A stretch of 48,889 nt of DNA from contig NZ_QOLD01000090.1 in assembly GCF_003333305.1 (NCBI RefSeq), forward strand, positions 1 to 48,889, read 5' to 3'. Below are positions 1 to 10,200 of the stretch, piece by piece. Position 1 is the first letter of the stretch. The number at the start of each line of letters is the position of its first letter. Source of the DNA: Candidatus Colwellia aromaticivorans. Its GTDB lineage: Bacteria; Pseudomonadota; Gammaproteobacteria; Enterobacterales; Alteromonadaceae. The notes under the pieces were generated by a model, which had not been told where the DNA came from, made no database searches, and saw only the letters and a list, made by a program, of their open reading frames with translations. The position numbers were made by a program, and so were the translations under genes.

Positions 1-562
1 AGTTAGCTACTCAATTTAGAGCTCGTACATAAGTTCGCATTTAATTCTTTAAAAATAATTTTTATTGTTGACAAGGGGGAGTCCACATAAGCTACATCCA
101 TGTAGCGCCATTGTCGAAATCAATAACTCTGCATACAAGCCTTTTAAACTCGCCCTACGGGGATTCTGAATAATTCATTCTCGTCGTCGCATCTATTTTA
201 AGGACGCTACATGGATGTAGCGTCACATAAAAAGGTGATAACGCCGTAAAAATGACCAAAAAATGCTGTCCGAAGGATTCAGCTAAAAGCGTTTTACTCT
301 CTTTAAAAAAGGCGAACAAAATTTAACCGCGAAAGATCAACAGACCCTAGTAGCAATCTTAAATAATATTCAAAGGGAGTCTAAAGTAGACAGCTAATAC
401 GACAAAGTAATAATTACAAAAAGTATACATTGTGTTAAGGCTTGAAATTTGTAACAATTTACCTCATAAATATGATTATATTTATAGCTAATCTTATAAA
501 ATAAAAATAAAAAATTTAGCTATTATAAATCACTCTAATAATAATAAACTTATGGATAATCT
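1..562. repeat. Gene-free leader with two palindromes and an ORF remnant
   Basis: No intact gene is visible. Two near-perfect palindromes share the core CTACATCCATGTAG: 91-106 and 203-224, the second with 10-bp arms around GG. The same core recurs in repeats near 3175 and 20565. Downstream, about 302-396, a short frame ending in a stop reads KKGEQNLTAKDQQTLVAILN and on, with no start codon. It could be the C-terminal tail of a lost small gene, but I cannot name it. 400-562 is very AT-rich and presumably holds the promoter of the next gene. Confidence 0.5.
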
Positions 563-2890
563 ATGCAGAACTTAAGCTATCACAGCTTGATTTTATTGCT
601 TTTTACTGTTTTATTAATAAGCCCTACAATAGCAAAAACCTCAAATCAGAAAAACACACTAAAAAATAGAATTAATTTAGAGTCACTTCAAATTCCTTTT
701 GAAAAAAACACCATAATCATTGATGGTGAATTAAATGATGATCTATGGTCTAACGCGTTATCGATAAAATTAGATATAGTCAATAGCCCATGGAATAACT
801 TACCTAGCCCAGTTAAAACCACTGCTAAACTAATTCAAAATGGCAAGTTTCTTTATATTTCCTTTATTGCCTATGATCCTGATCCTACAAAAATTCAAGG
901 TTTCTTAACCGATCGCGATAAAACATGGTTACAGGACACAGTCGGTATAAAACTCGATACCCATAATAATAGACGATTAAATTACTCCTTTTTTGTCAAT
1001 CCTTATGGTGTTCAAAATGATGCTACTTATAATGAAATAACTGGAAAAAACAACACCTCATGGGATGGGCTTTGGTATGCCTTTGGTAAAATAACTGAAC
1101 AGGGCTACCAAGTAGAAATGGCTATTCCCTATAACATTTTAAACTTCAAAGCAGACGGTAAGAAAAAAAAATGGGCTATAGAATTAGTACGAATTTATCC
1201 TAGAGATACAAGTTTACGTATTTCTCATGTACCCCTTGAACGAGATAATCCTTGTTGGTTGTGCCAGTACCCCGAAGCTACCGGCTTTGAAGAAGCAGAG
1301 ATAGGTCAAAACTTACGATTAATACCAAGACTTACTGCTAGCAGAGATGAGACTCGAGATATTTACGCAAACAGCAATGATCCAAATAGTGATTGGAGCG
1401 GTGAAAAAGATATTGAAGCAGGAGTGGATTTACGTTGGGGAATAAACGCAAATAATTTACTAAATGCCACATTAAACCCTGACTTTTCAACCGTAGAAAG
1501 CGATAGCGGTCAACTTAGTGTAAATACCAACTTTTCATTGTTTTATGAAGAGAAACGCGCTTTTTTCTTAGATAACAGTGATTATTTCAGTAGTGATTTT
1601 GACTTAATATATACTCGAAACATTGCCGTTCCTGATTATGGAGCCAAATTAACTGGTCGTATCGACAAACACAGTTATGGCGCATTCATAACCAATGATA
1701 CTGAAACAAATATCTTATTACCGGGCAATTTGCGTTCAAGTTTAATGACTTTAGCACAAGAAAGCCACGCTGGTGCCTTACGTTATAGGTATGACTACAA
1801 TAACGATTTAACGATAGGCACCTTAGCAACATTGCGCACCGCCGATGATTACCATAATTATGTCGTTGGGCTTGATGCGCGTTACCGTCTATCTCAGTCT
1901 AGTACAATTAAAGCACAGGTATTGAATTCTGAAACACTGTATCCAAAAACATTCAATAATAGTGCTGACCCCAGCAATGATAGTTTTAGTGATCACGCTT
2001 TTAAACTTAACTTTAATCATGATTCTGAGTACTGGCTTATTGATTTAGACCATCAAAATATTGGCGCTGATTTCAGAGCTGATTTAGGGTTTATGCCCAA
2101 AGTCGATATTAAAACCGATGACGTTTTTGTTAAAAGAGTTTTTTATTCTTCACCAGACAGTCAATGGCAAGAAGCTGGCGTTGCAGGGGAATGGAAAATT
2201 ATTCATAACATTAATAATGAACTTATTGAACGATTATTAACGGCCAGTTTTAGTATTGATGGCCCGATGCAATCTTTTTATGAACTCAGTTTAATTCATG
2301 GTGAAAAAGTAGGTATTCGCTATGATGATACAATAGCCGATATTGATGGTAATACTTCTTCCTTTAATGAAGACCAAATAGAGCTATATGCTAACATTAA
2401 GCCTAATACTCGTACCTTTTTATCACTAGAGTTAACTATGGGTGACAAAATTGATTATGCTAACGATCGTTTAGGGGATTTAATTGAAATAGAAGGTAAT
2501 GTTGCTGTATTTCTTACTGATCATTTAGAATTTGATTTTTACCAAACCTATAGCGAACTCGATTCTAAAAATAGTACCAACAGTAATAATAATGTTTATG
2601 TTGCGCATATTTCTGAGTTACGTTTGTCTTACCAGTTTGATGTTCAAAGTTACTTAAAACTTAGCTTAGTTTACAGTGATGTTAATAGAAACCCAGATAA
2701 CAATAACGTTATTAACTCAATGCAAAGTAAAAGTTTATCAAGCCAATTAATTTACGCCTATAAACTTAACCCACAAACGGTATTCTTTTTAGGGTATTCT
2801 GATAACAGTTTTCGAGATGATGATGTAACTAAGTTAACGCTCGCAGAAAGAACTTTTTTTACAAAAATCAGCTATGCATGGTCACCCTAA
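563..2890 (+). CDS. CBM9-like / DUF5916 family outer-membrane-type protein
   Basis: The protein is 775 aa. A Sec signal peptide (about residues 1-24, ending near TIAK) is followed by a carbohydrate-binding family 9-like domain whose hallmark IDGELNDDLWSNA lies near residues 53-65. The long C-terminal half, about 240-775, alternates short polar and aromatic stretches, as in DUF5916 proteins where this part is predicted to be an outer-membrane beta-barrel. It ends in SYAWSP rather than a terminal F. Family members are often linked to binding or export of sugars or peptides, but the ligand here is unknown. The ATG at 563 has only a weak ribosome site. The gene stands alone; the next gene is convergent and 580 bp away. 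Confidence 0.8.
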   Translation: MQNLSYHSLILLLFTVLLISPTIAKTSNQKNTLKNRINLESLQIPFEKNTIIIDGELNDDLWSNALSIKLDIVNSPWNNLPSPVKTTAKLIQNGKFLYISFIAYDPDPTKIQGFLTDRDKTWLQDTVGIKLDTHNNRRLNYSFFVNPYGVQNDATYNEITGKNNTSWDGLWYAFGKITEQGYQVEMAIPYNILNFKADGKKKKWAIELVRIYPRDTSLRISHVPLERDNPCWLCQYPEATGFEEAEIGQNLRLIPRLTASRDETRDIYANSNDPNSDWSGEKDIEAGVDLRWGINANNLLNATLNPDFSTVESDSGQLSVNTNFSLFYEEKRAFFLDNSDYFSSDFDLIYTRNIAVPDYGAKLTGRIDKHSYGAFITNDTETNILLPGNLRSSLMTLAQESHAGALRYRYDYNNDLTIGTLATLRTADDYHNYVVGLDARYRLSQSSTIKAQVLNSETLYPKTFNNSADPSNDSFSDHAFKLNFNHDSEYWLIDLDHQNIGADFRADLGFMPKVDIKTDDVFVKRVFYSSPDSQWQEAGVAGEWKIIHNINNELIERLLTASFSIDGPMQSFYELSLIHGEKVGIRYDDTIADIDGNTSSFNEDQIELYANIKPNTRTFLSLELTMGDKIDYANDRLGDLIEIEGNVAVFLTDHLEFDFYQTYSELDSKNSTNSNNNVYVAHISELRLSYQFDVQSYLKLSLVYSDVNRNPDNNNVINSMQSKSLSSQLIYAYKLNPQTVFFLGYSDNSFRDDDVTKLTLAERTFFTKISYAWSP

Positions 2891-2963
2891 TATAATGATT
2901 CACTACCCTGGGTATTGTTAATAAAAGCGTTTTTCTAACATCAATTACCACACTAGTCGATAC

Positions 2964-3279
2964 TATACCCGCTCCACTTGAAGATGCGCGTTTCAGGAAG
3001 TCTGAGCGATTCATAATCAAGGCACATTTTTTTATTAAGGGTCATTCCCTTAAAAATAAATGTAACGCAGAGTATGATTTGCTCAGTCTTCCCCAAAGGG
3101 CTGGTTTAGAAACGCTTTATACTGCGTTATTGATTTTGATAAGGGAACAACCATTCTCTTCAATCAATGCTTTGCTTACATGGATGTAGGTACTTAGGTT
3201 CAGTCGGGAACTATGAACCTGTGCCTAAAGACATTTCTAATTCCAGCTGAATCATGCATCTTCAAGTGGAGCGGGTATA
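2964..3279. mobile_element. MITE-like element with 24-bp perfect terminal inverted repeats
   Basis: Positions 2964-2987 and 3256-3279 are perfect inverted repeats, beginning TATACCCGCTCCACTTGAAG. They enclose about 270 bp without an ORF. The outermost TA on each side could be a TA target duplication, which would fit mobilisation by an IS630/Tc1-type transposase (inference). Inside, on the minus strand, sits a two-hairpin module: 3196-3220 with loop TAGTTCCCGAC, and 3175-3190. Related modules occur at 20534-20579 and 36699-36743. This element accounts for most of the 580-bp gap between the flanking genes; I see nothing in 3280-3469. Confidence 0.8.
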
Positions 3280-3469
3280 TATCGTGAATAGCTTGTCTAT
3301 TGGAACTCCAATAAATTTGAATAAAATCAATAGTTCCATGGCTAAAATCAAGCGAAAGCAAGTTGAGTTGGTAATGCTAATAGCAAACCAAACAAAGACT
3401 TACTCACTTTACAAGAAAACACCCTGAAAAATTGAATCTGCCGTATGTTATTACTTACGAGCCTGCTAA

Positions 3470-4642
3470 TTAAATCAGTGCTTTAATACCCTGCCCTAAC
3501 CCTGCTAATGTGAGCGGATACATCTTATTATCAACGAGCCCTTTCATTATATTAATAGAAGCATAATAAGGCCATTGCGCTTCGTTTTGGGGATTAAGCC
3601 AAATAACCTTATCAAAATGGTCTGTTAACCTTTTCATCCACACGTTGCCTGCTTCTTCATTCCAATGTTCAACACTGCCACCAGGATAGGTAATCTCGTA
3701 GGGCCCCATCGTTGCATCACCAACAAAAATAACTTTATAATCTCGGCTATAAGTATTCAGCACCTGCAATAGATCAATTTTTTCACTACGCCTACGATTA
3801 TTATCTCGCCATACATTCTCATAAAGGCAGTTATGAAAATAAAAAAATTCTAAATGCTTAAATTCGCCATGAATTGCCGAGAATAGCTGTTCACAGACCT
3901 TGATGTGATCATCCATAGAGCCACCAATGTCAAAAAACATTAACACTTTTATCGCATTATGACGCTCAGGCTTCATTTTAATATCAAGGTAACCGGCATT
4001 ACGCGCTGTAGCAGCAATGGTCTCGTCAAGCGCTAATTCTTCACTACTACCAGTACGCGCAAATTGACGTAACTTACGCAAAGCAACTTTAAGGTTACGC
4101 GTGCCTATTTCAACATTGGCATCCAAGTTTTTAAATTCACGTTTATCCCAAACTTTAGTGGCGCGACGATGTCTTGATTCATCTTGCCCTATACGAATTC
4201 CCTCAGGGTTATAACCATAGGCACCAAAAGGTGATGTGCCGCCAGTACCAATCCATTTATTACCCCCTTGATGGCGTTTTTCTTGCTCTTTCAAACGTTC
4301 AGCTAATGTTTCCATTAACTTATCTAATCCGCCCAAGGCTTTTATTTTAGCCTTTTCTTCGGCGCTCAGTTGTTTTTCAAAATGCTTTTTAAGCCAATCT
4401 TCTGGTATTTCTGATAAATCTAATTCAAGGCTAGCAACGCCTGTAAAGTAATCAGCAAAAGCACGATCAAATTTATCAAAATGAGCTTCGTCTTTAACTA
4501 ATATAGTCCGACTAACACTATAAAAATCATCAATACTAGCAAACACTACGCCTTGCTCTAAGGCACGAATTAAGTCGAGTAATTCTCGCAGAGTACAAGG
4601 CACTTTGTAGTCACGTACCTTACAAAAGAAATCAATTAACAT
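3470..4642 (-). CDS. CoxE-like VWA domain protein, partner of MoxR ATPase
   Basis: The protein is 390 aa and matches the CoxE-like von Willebrand A family that accompanies MoxR AAA+ ATPases. The N-terminal 120 residues are helical and charged. A Gly/Tyr-rich linker (GGTSPFGAYGYNPEG, about 134-148) precedes the VWA domain. Its metal site DIGGSMD (238-244) is the variant DxGxS form usual in this subfamily. No signal peptide or membrane segment is seen, so it is probably cytoplasmic. It lies 18 bp downstream of the MoxR gene in the same direction, so the two are almost certainly co-transcribed. By analogy with MoxR/VWA pairs they may act as a chaperone module maturing a metalloenzyme or complex; the client is not encoded nearby. 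Confidence 0.88.
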   Translation of the reverse strand: MLIDFFCKVRDYKVPCTLRELLDLIRALEQGVVFASIDDFYSVSRTILVKDEAHFDKFDRAFADYFTGVASLELDLSEIPEDWLKKHFEKQLSAEEKAKIKALGGLDKLMETLAERLKEQEKRHQGGNKWIGTGGTSPFGAYGYNPEGIRIGQDESRHRRATKVWDKREFKNLDANVEIGTRNLKVALRKLRQFARTGSSEELALDETIAATARNAGYLDIKMKPERHNAIKVLMFFDIGGSMDDHIKVCEQLFSAIHGEFKHLEFFYFHNCLYENVWRDNNRRRSEKIDLLQVLNTYSRDYKVIFVGDATMGPYEITYPGGSVEHWNEEAGNVWMKRLTDHFDKVIWLNPQNEAQWPYYASINIMKGLVDNKMYPLTLAGLGQGIKALI

Positions 4643-4660
4643 TACTTTGCTCTTTTCAGT

Positions 4661-5512
4661 CTAACGTTGGCCACGGTGCATAAAAGCAAGCTTTTCAAAC
4701 AAATGCACATCCTGCTCATTTTTTAATAAGGCGCCATGTAATGGAGGAATAACTTTTTTCTGACGTGTTTCATGCAATACTTCAGGAGAAATATCTTCAG
4801 CAAGCAAGAGTTTTAACCAATCAATTAATTCTGACGTTGACGGCTTTTTCTTTAAACCCGGCATATCACGTAAATTAAAGAATAACGCCAGTGCTTCATC
4901 TAATAATTTTTGTTTAATCTTAGGGAAGTGAACGTCAACAATGGCTTGCATCTCAGTTTTTTCTGGAAAACGAATATAATGGAAAAAACAACGACGTAAA
5001 AAAGCGTCTGGTAATTCTTTTTCATTATTTGACGTGATGATAATGATGGGCCTTTGTTTAGCGACAATTTTTTCCTGTGTCTCGTAAACAAAAAATTCCA
5101 TTTTATCCAGCTCTAACAGTAAATCATTAGGAAATTCTATATCCGCTTTATCAATTTCATCAATCAACAATACCGGACGATTATCACTAGTAAATGCATG
5201 CCACAATTTACCTTTAATAATATAGTTGCCAATATCTTTTACTTTCTCATCACCTAATTGGCTATCTCTTAAACGCGACACGGCATCATATTCATATAAA
5301 CCTTGCTGTGCTTTTGTTGTTGACTTTATATGCCAGGGAATAAGTTCAACACCTAAACTAGCCGCTAGCTCTTCTGCTAACATGGTTTTTCCTGTGCCCG
5401 GCTCTCCTTTTATTAATAAAGGTCGCTCAAGAGCAATAGCTGCATTGACTGCTAACTGTAATTCATTTGAGGCGATATAATTACTGGTGCCTTGAAAAGC
5501 GCTCATATTCAA
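4661..5512 (-). CDS. MoxR-family AAA+ ATPase
   Basis: The protein is 283 aa, the usual size for this family. Walker A GEPGTGKT is at residues 36-43 (Lys42), Walker B LLIDEID at 115-121, and the sensor 1 region IIIITSNNEKELPDAFLRRC at 156-175, which is diagnostic for MoxR-type ATPases. It is probably a cytoplasmic hexameric chaperone working with the VWA protein encoded 18 bp downstream. The start ATG at 5512 opens MNMSAFQG; an internal ATG two codons later is possible. The 165-bp divergent spacer to cysK must hold both promoters; no confident -35/-10 pair was found. Confidence 0.92.
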   Translation of the reverse strand: MNMSAFQGTSNYIASNELQLAVNAAIALERPLLIKGEPGTGKTMLAEELAASLGVELIPWHIKSTTKAQQGLYEYDAVSRLRDSQLGDEKVKDIGNYIIKGKLWHAFTSDNRPVLLIDEIDKADIEFPNDLLLELDKMEFFVYETQEKIVAKQRPIIIITSNNEKELPDAFLRRCFFHYIRFPEKTEMQAIVDVHFPKIKQKLLDEALALFFNLRDMPGLKKKPSTSELIDWLKLLLAEDISPEVLHETRQKKVIPPLHGALLKNEQDVHLFEKLAFMHRGQR

Positions 5513-5677
5513 TTCCTAAAATTTCATGATCATTTTTTATGAAAAGTACTAGAAAACTAGTTATTTATTCCATAAATGCATATAAGTTATAACAAAATAT
5601 CACTTCTTTTTTTGCTATAAGAGACTAATCTTACAAGTATACTTAAATGAGTTCAAAATAGCCCATAGGATTTCACC

Positions 5678-6673
5678 ATGTCTAACATATTTGAAGATAA
5701 TTCAACCTCCATCGGTAATACACCTTTGGTAAAGCTTAACCGTGTTATTGCTAGTAAAAATAGTGATGGCACTCCTACTGCCACAGTATATGCAAAAATA
5801 GAAGCGAGAAATCCAAGTTTCAGTGTTAAATGTCGCATTGGCGCTAGCATGGTTTGGGATGCTGAAGAGAAAGGCCTGTTAACGCAAGGTAAAGAAATCG
5901 TAGAGCCAACGAGTGGGAACACGGGTATTGCCCTTGCCTTTGTTGCTGCTGCCCGTGGATATAGCATTACCTTAACTATGCCAAGTACCATGAGTTTAGA
6001 ACGTCGTAAATTACTTTCAGCTCTTGGCGCAAAAGTAGAGTTAACTGACGGTGCTAAAGGGATGAATGGCGCGATAGCAAAAGCACAAGAAATCAAAGAT
6101 TCAGATCCCGATAAATATGTACTTTTAGGACAGTTTGATAATCCTGCAAACCCAGCTATTCATGAAAAAACCACTGGCCCTGAAATTTGGCGTGATACGG
6201 ATGGAAAAGTAGACATTTTAGTTGCAGGTGTTGGTACAGGCGGCACAATTACAGGTACGAGCCGTTATTTAAAATTAACGCAAGGTAAAGCGATAAGTAG
6301 TATTGCTGTTGAACCGACAGACTCACCAGTCATTAGCCAGAAACTAGCCGGTGAAGAATTAAAACCTGGTCCGCACAAAATCCAAGGCATTGGTGCTGGC
6401 TTTATACCTGGTAACCTTGATTTAGCAATGGTCGATGGTGTTGAGCAAGTGTCTAATGATGATTCAATGGCAATGGCACATCGCTTAATGAAAGAAGAAG
6501 GTATTCTTGCCGGTATTTCATCAGGTGCCGCGGTAGTTGCCGCTAAACGCCTTGCTGAGCTCCCTGAAAATTCAGGTAAAGTAATCGTCGCTATTTTACC
6601 TAGCTCTGCAGAACGTTATTTATCTAGCGCTTTGTTCAGTGACAGCTTTTCGGATAAAGAACTAGTACAATAA
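5678..6673 (+). CDS. cysK: Cysteine synthase A (O-acetylserine sulfhydrylase)
   Basis: The protein is 331 aa and makes L-cysteine from O-acetylserine and sulfide using PLP. The N-terminus [19 protein letters not shown], the PLP-lysine block [11 protein letters not shown] (Lys51), the substrate loop PTSGNTGIA and the phosphate-binding [10 protein letters not shown] all match CysK rather than CysM. Relative to E. coli CysK as I recall it, there is a 9-10 residue insertion around residues 25-36 ([12 protein letters not shown]), ahead of the catalytic lysine. The ATG at 5678 follows CATAGGATTTCACC, a reasonable ribosome site. The gene is monocistronic and closed by a strong terminator 23 bp after the stop. 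Confidence 0.95.
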   Translation: MSNIFEDNSTSIGNTPLVKLNRVIASKNSDGTPTATVYAKIEARNPSFSVKCRIGASMVWDAEEKGLLTQGKEIVEPTSGNTGIALAFVAAARGYSITLTMPSTMSLERRKLLSALGAKVELTDGAKGMNGAIAKAQEIKDSDPDKYVLLGQFDNPANPAIHEKTTGPEIWRDTDGKVDILVAGVGTGGTITGTSRYLKLTQGKAISSIAVEPTDSPVISQKLAGEELKPGPHKIQGIGAGFIPGNLDLAMVDGVEQVSNDDSMAMAHRLMKEEGILAGISSGAAVVAAKRLAELPENSGKVIVAILPSSAERYLSSALFSDSFSDKELVQ

Positions 6674-6695
6674 CTGTACTTTAACATTCTTTATT

Positions 6696-6720
6696 AAAAA
6701 GGTGCTTAGGCACCTTTTTT
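6696..6720 (+). terminator. Rho-independent terminator of cysK
   Basis: AAAAAGGTGC, loop TTAG, then GCACCTTTTTT: a 10-bp stem followed by a run of six Ts, 23 bp after the cysK stop codon. The A-tract on the 5' arm suggests it may also work on the opposite strand. Confidence 0.93.
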
Positions 6721-6827
6721 ATTGCCTATGTATATTATCTACATAGGTATAAAAGAGTATGTTGTTATCCCCCAATTTACGTTATGCTTGCATGAACTTC
6801 CTGAATTTAAATACTATTATTCTTGTT

Positions 6828-7262
6828 ATGACCAAAATTAATTTTCTAATTTTACTTACGCTTTTTCTTGTTAGTGCTTGCGGTAGCGGTAAAGAAGAAA
6901 TAACTAAAATCGATAACCCTGAATTAGTTGCAGTTGCCTTTTTTAATGCGCTTTACAATGAAAAAAATGTTCAAAAAGCAGCATCAGTTTGTGATCCTAA
7001 ACTAGCACGCCTGTTATTACACTACCGTTCTTCACAAGCAATTGCACGCCATCTATTTAATATGTCTTATGACAAAGTTGAGATAAAACCAGATGACAGC
7101 GGCGTAAAACTTAGAAAGCAATTTAAAAATAAAGCAACAATAATCCTATATTTTGATGGATATTACCAAGAAAACCATTTAAAAGACGTTAAGCGTATTT
7201 CACTAGTACAAGTTGATGGTAGAAAATGGGTAATTAATGAAATACTAAAAGACCCTTTTTAA
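6828..7262 (+). CDS. Small lipoprotein, DUF4878-like size and shape
   Basis: From the ATG at 6828 the protein is 144 aa. It opens MTKINFLILLTLFLVSACGS, a lipoprotein signal peptide with lipobox VSAC and lipidated Cys18. An in-frame upstream ATG (6759) would bury the signal peptide behind 23 residues, so 6828 is preferred although its ribosome site is weak. The mature part (about residues 30-144) reads as an NTF2-like or DUF4878-type fold: VAVAFFNALYNEKNVQKAASVCD near the start and VQVDGRKWVINEI near the end. It sits 9 bp upstream of the GGDEF sensor gene, so the two are probably co-transcribed. It may be an accessory for signal sensing in the periplasm (inference). Confidence 0.7.
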   Translation: MTKINFLILLTLFLVSACGSGKEEITKIDNPELVAVAFFNALYNEKNVQKAASVCDPKLARLLLHYRSSQAIARHLFNMSYDKVEIKPDDSGVKLRKQFKNKATIILYFDGYYQENHLKDVKRISLVQVDGRKWVINEILKDPF

Positions 7263-7271
7263 CTGAGCAGA

Positions 7272-10200
7272 ATGATTTTGAAATTCACCTTTTTAATACA
7301 ATTATTTTTTATAATTATAATTTTATTGCCTTTTTATAACCACGCATCAAAAAAAGATCCGCTTCCTATAGATAGTTATTTTACCCAAACATGGGACACT
7401 CGTGATGGTTTACCCCATAACGGCATTAATGCGTTAACACAAACGAGTGATGGTTATTTATGGATAGCAACATGGGAAGGCTTTACCCGTTTTAATGGCA
7501 GGGAATTTAAACTGTTCACTCGCGGTTCAAAAGCAGGTTTACCCGATTCAGCAATAAAAAGTTTAACAGCCACTCAAAACGGTGAACTTTTAGTTTCGGG
7601 GGCAAGAGGAGGTATCTCTATTCGTAAAAATCGAGAATGGCAACCTCAATATAGCGCATCAACTATGGTGAACCACGCTATTTTCGATAACAAAAAAAAT
7701 ATTTGGTTAGCTTTAGAAGGTAAAGGACTTGTCTATAGAGATGTTACTACCAAACACGATGACACTATTATCGGTAACCTAAGAGCATTTAAACTACTTA
7801 TTGATGCAGAAAACACATTATGGGTAGCAACAAATAATGGTTTATATTCAGTAAAAAACAAAACGCTAGTCAGTCATTTTAATGAACATTTTGGATTACC
7901 TGACGCGCCAGTATTATCATTACTTCTTACCAGTAACAATCAGCTTATTGTGGGCACCGAGCGAGGGGCTTTTATTCTCGATAACGGCTATTTCACTCCA
8001 CTTCATCAAGAATTATCCCATGAAGCAGTTACCAGTTTATTAGAAGATAAAAATAATGATATATGGTTTGGTACACAAAAACATGGCGTTTTTCGTTTAA
8101 GTGATCATGGCATAGAAAAACTTGATGATAACAAAGGCTTACCTAACAACCGAATATCCTCACTTTATCAGGACAAAGAGGATAGCATTTGGGTTGGCAC
8201 TAGTAGTGGTTTATTTCGCTTAAGAGAAGCTCCTTTTATTACTTTAACCTCAAAGCAAGGCTTATCCGGAGATTATATACGAAGTGTTTTAGCCCATAGT
8301 GATGGCAGTTTATGGGTTGGTAGTAGTCAAGGACTCAATAAATTACGAGGAAAAAAAGTCGTATCTATTTCACCTACAGAAATAAATTCAAAAGATGATA
8401 CATCAGTAAAATCTATTTTAAGCTTGGCGCAAGGACAAAATAACCAAGTTTTGGTGGGTACCTATAATAGCGGTGTTTATAAAGTAGTAGGTAATACTAT
8501 GCAGCCTTTTTTCAATAAAGAGCAAGGTTTGCCAAGTAATGAAGTGAGATCAATATTATTCGATTCTAACAAAAACATATGGATTGGTACTGCCACAGGG
8601 CTTGTTAAAATTACAAACGAAGGCCTAATTAGCCAATTTAATAAACAAACAGGTTTGCCTGATAATTTTATTATGGCATTAACTGAAGATTCTCATGGAA
8701 GAATTTGGATTGGCACTGGTATAGGCGTAGCTTCGTATCAAGATGGAATCATACAAACCTATCGCCTTAATGATGAGTTTAATGCTGAATATGCCTTTGG
8801 CTTTAATGTTGAAGACAATGTTATTTGGTTAGCAACCGACCGTGGGCTAATACAGATAGATTTGCTTACAAATGACATTAAATCTGTCAGCCGAAAAAAT
8901 GGTTTGCCAATAGATAAGTTATTTCAAGTAGTTATCGATCATAATGACACATTTTGGCTAAGCAGTAACCGAGGTATTATTAAAGTTACCCGAGAGGAAA
9001 TAAATAAAGCTGTCGCCAATCAAGATGAAATAATTAACTATGAAATATTTGCACAAGGCGTTGGCTTATTAAGTTCACAAGCAAATGGTGGCTCAACACC
9101 CGCAGCAACACTCCATAACGATGGTAGTGTTTGGTTTGCTACAGCAAAAGGTGTAAGCCAAGTTACTCATCAACGCTTACAAAGAATGTCTGAAAGGCAT
9201 CTACCTGTACTTATTGAACAACTTATTGTCGATAATCAAGAGTACCCTTTAAAACTTAAAGGAGAAAACAAAGCACTAAGTCATGTTAAATTGTTAGCTG
9301 GTGCATCGCGTGTAACAATTCACTATGCAGGCTTAGGTTTTTTAATGTCTGAAAATATCCAATATCAAACGCAACTTGTTGGCTTTGATACCGGTTGGAT
9401 AAATAAGAATAATCAAACGTACACTGAATTCACCAATCTCGCCCCCGGTGAATATACCTTTAAAATGCGCGCAAAATACCCCAATGGTAAATGGCAAAAT
9501 CAAGAAGCAATGTTAACCTTCATCATTCCTTTTCATTTTTGGCAAACACTATTATTTAAGGTATTTATTATTGCTTCAGCGCTTTCTTTACTTTACCTTT
9601 TTTATCGCTATCGAATTGTTGTAATTCAACAAAGTGAAGAAAAGTTAAAGCGTTTGGTTGCAAAACAAACACTAGATTTTAAAAAACAAGCAACGTTGTT
9701 TTCTTATCAAGCTGTACATGATCAATTAACAGGCTTACCTAACCGGCGCGCTTTTGATGAATGGTGTGTTAGTGACTTTAAAGAAGCACAAGGGCATTCA
9801 ACCCCATTATCACTCGCTATTATTGATATTGACCACTTTAAAATAGTAAACGACACCTATTCACATATTGTTGGCGATCAGGTTATTAAAGCTTTTGCCA
9901 CGATATTATTAGAATTATTACCCAGTTGCTCGCAACAAGTTAAACTTGCCCGCTGGGGAGGTGAAGAATTTACGTTACTCATTTGTGCAAATAAAGAACA
10001 AGCAATGCATTTTTGTGAGCTAATTCGTACAACAATTGAAAATAATGATTTCTCTTCTATTGCACAAGATTTGAAGCTGACAATTAGTATTGGTTTAACA
10101 GATAATAGTAACTTAGTTGAATATAACCAAATGATCACCCTCGCAGATCATGCGCTTTATTATTCAAAACATAATGGTCGAAATCAAGTGAGAGTTTATC

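Noticed and set aside
4900..5480. Open frames of 63 and 84 codons overlapping the MoxR gene
   Set aside because: They are other-frame readings of a clearly coding AAA+ gene and have no family features.
5586..5650. A sigma-70 promoter for cysK (TTGCTA with TATACT)
   Set aside because: The spacing is about 20 bp, outside the usual 16-18, so it was not listed.
5653..6096. 147-codon minus-strand frame inside cysK
   Set aside because: Antisense shadow of cysK; the peptide is low-complexity and Ala/Pro/Ser-rich without a motif.
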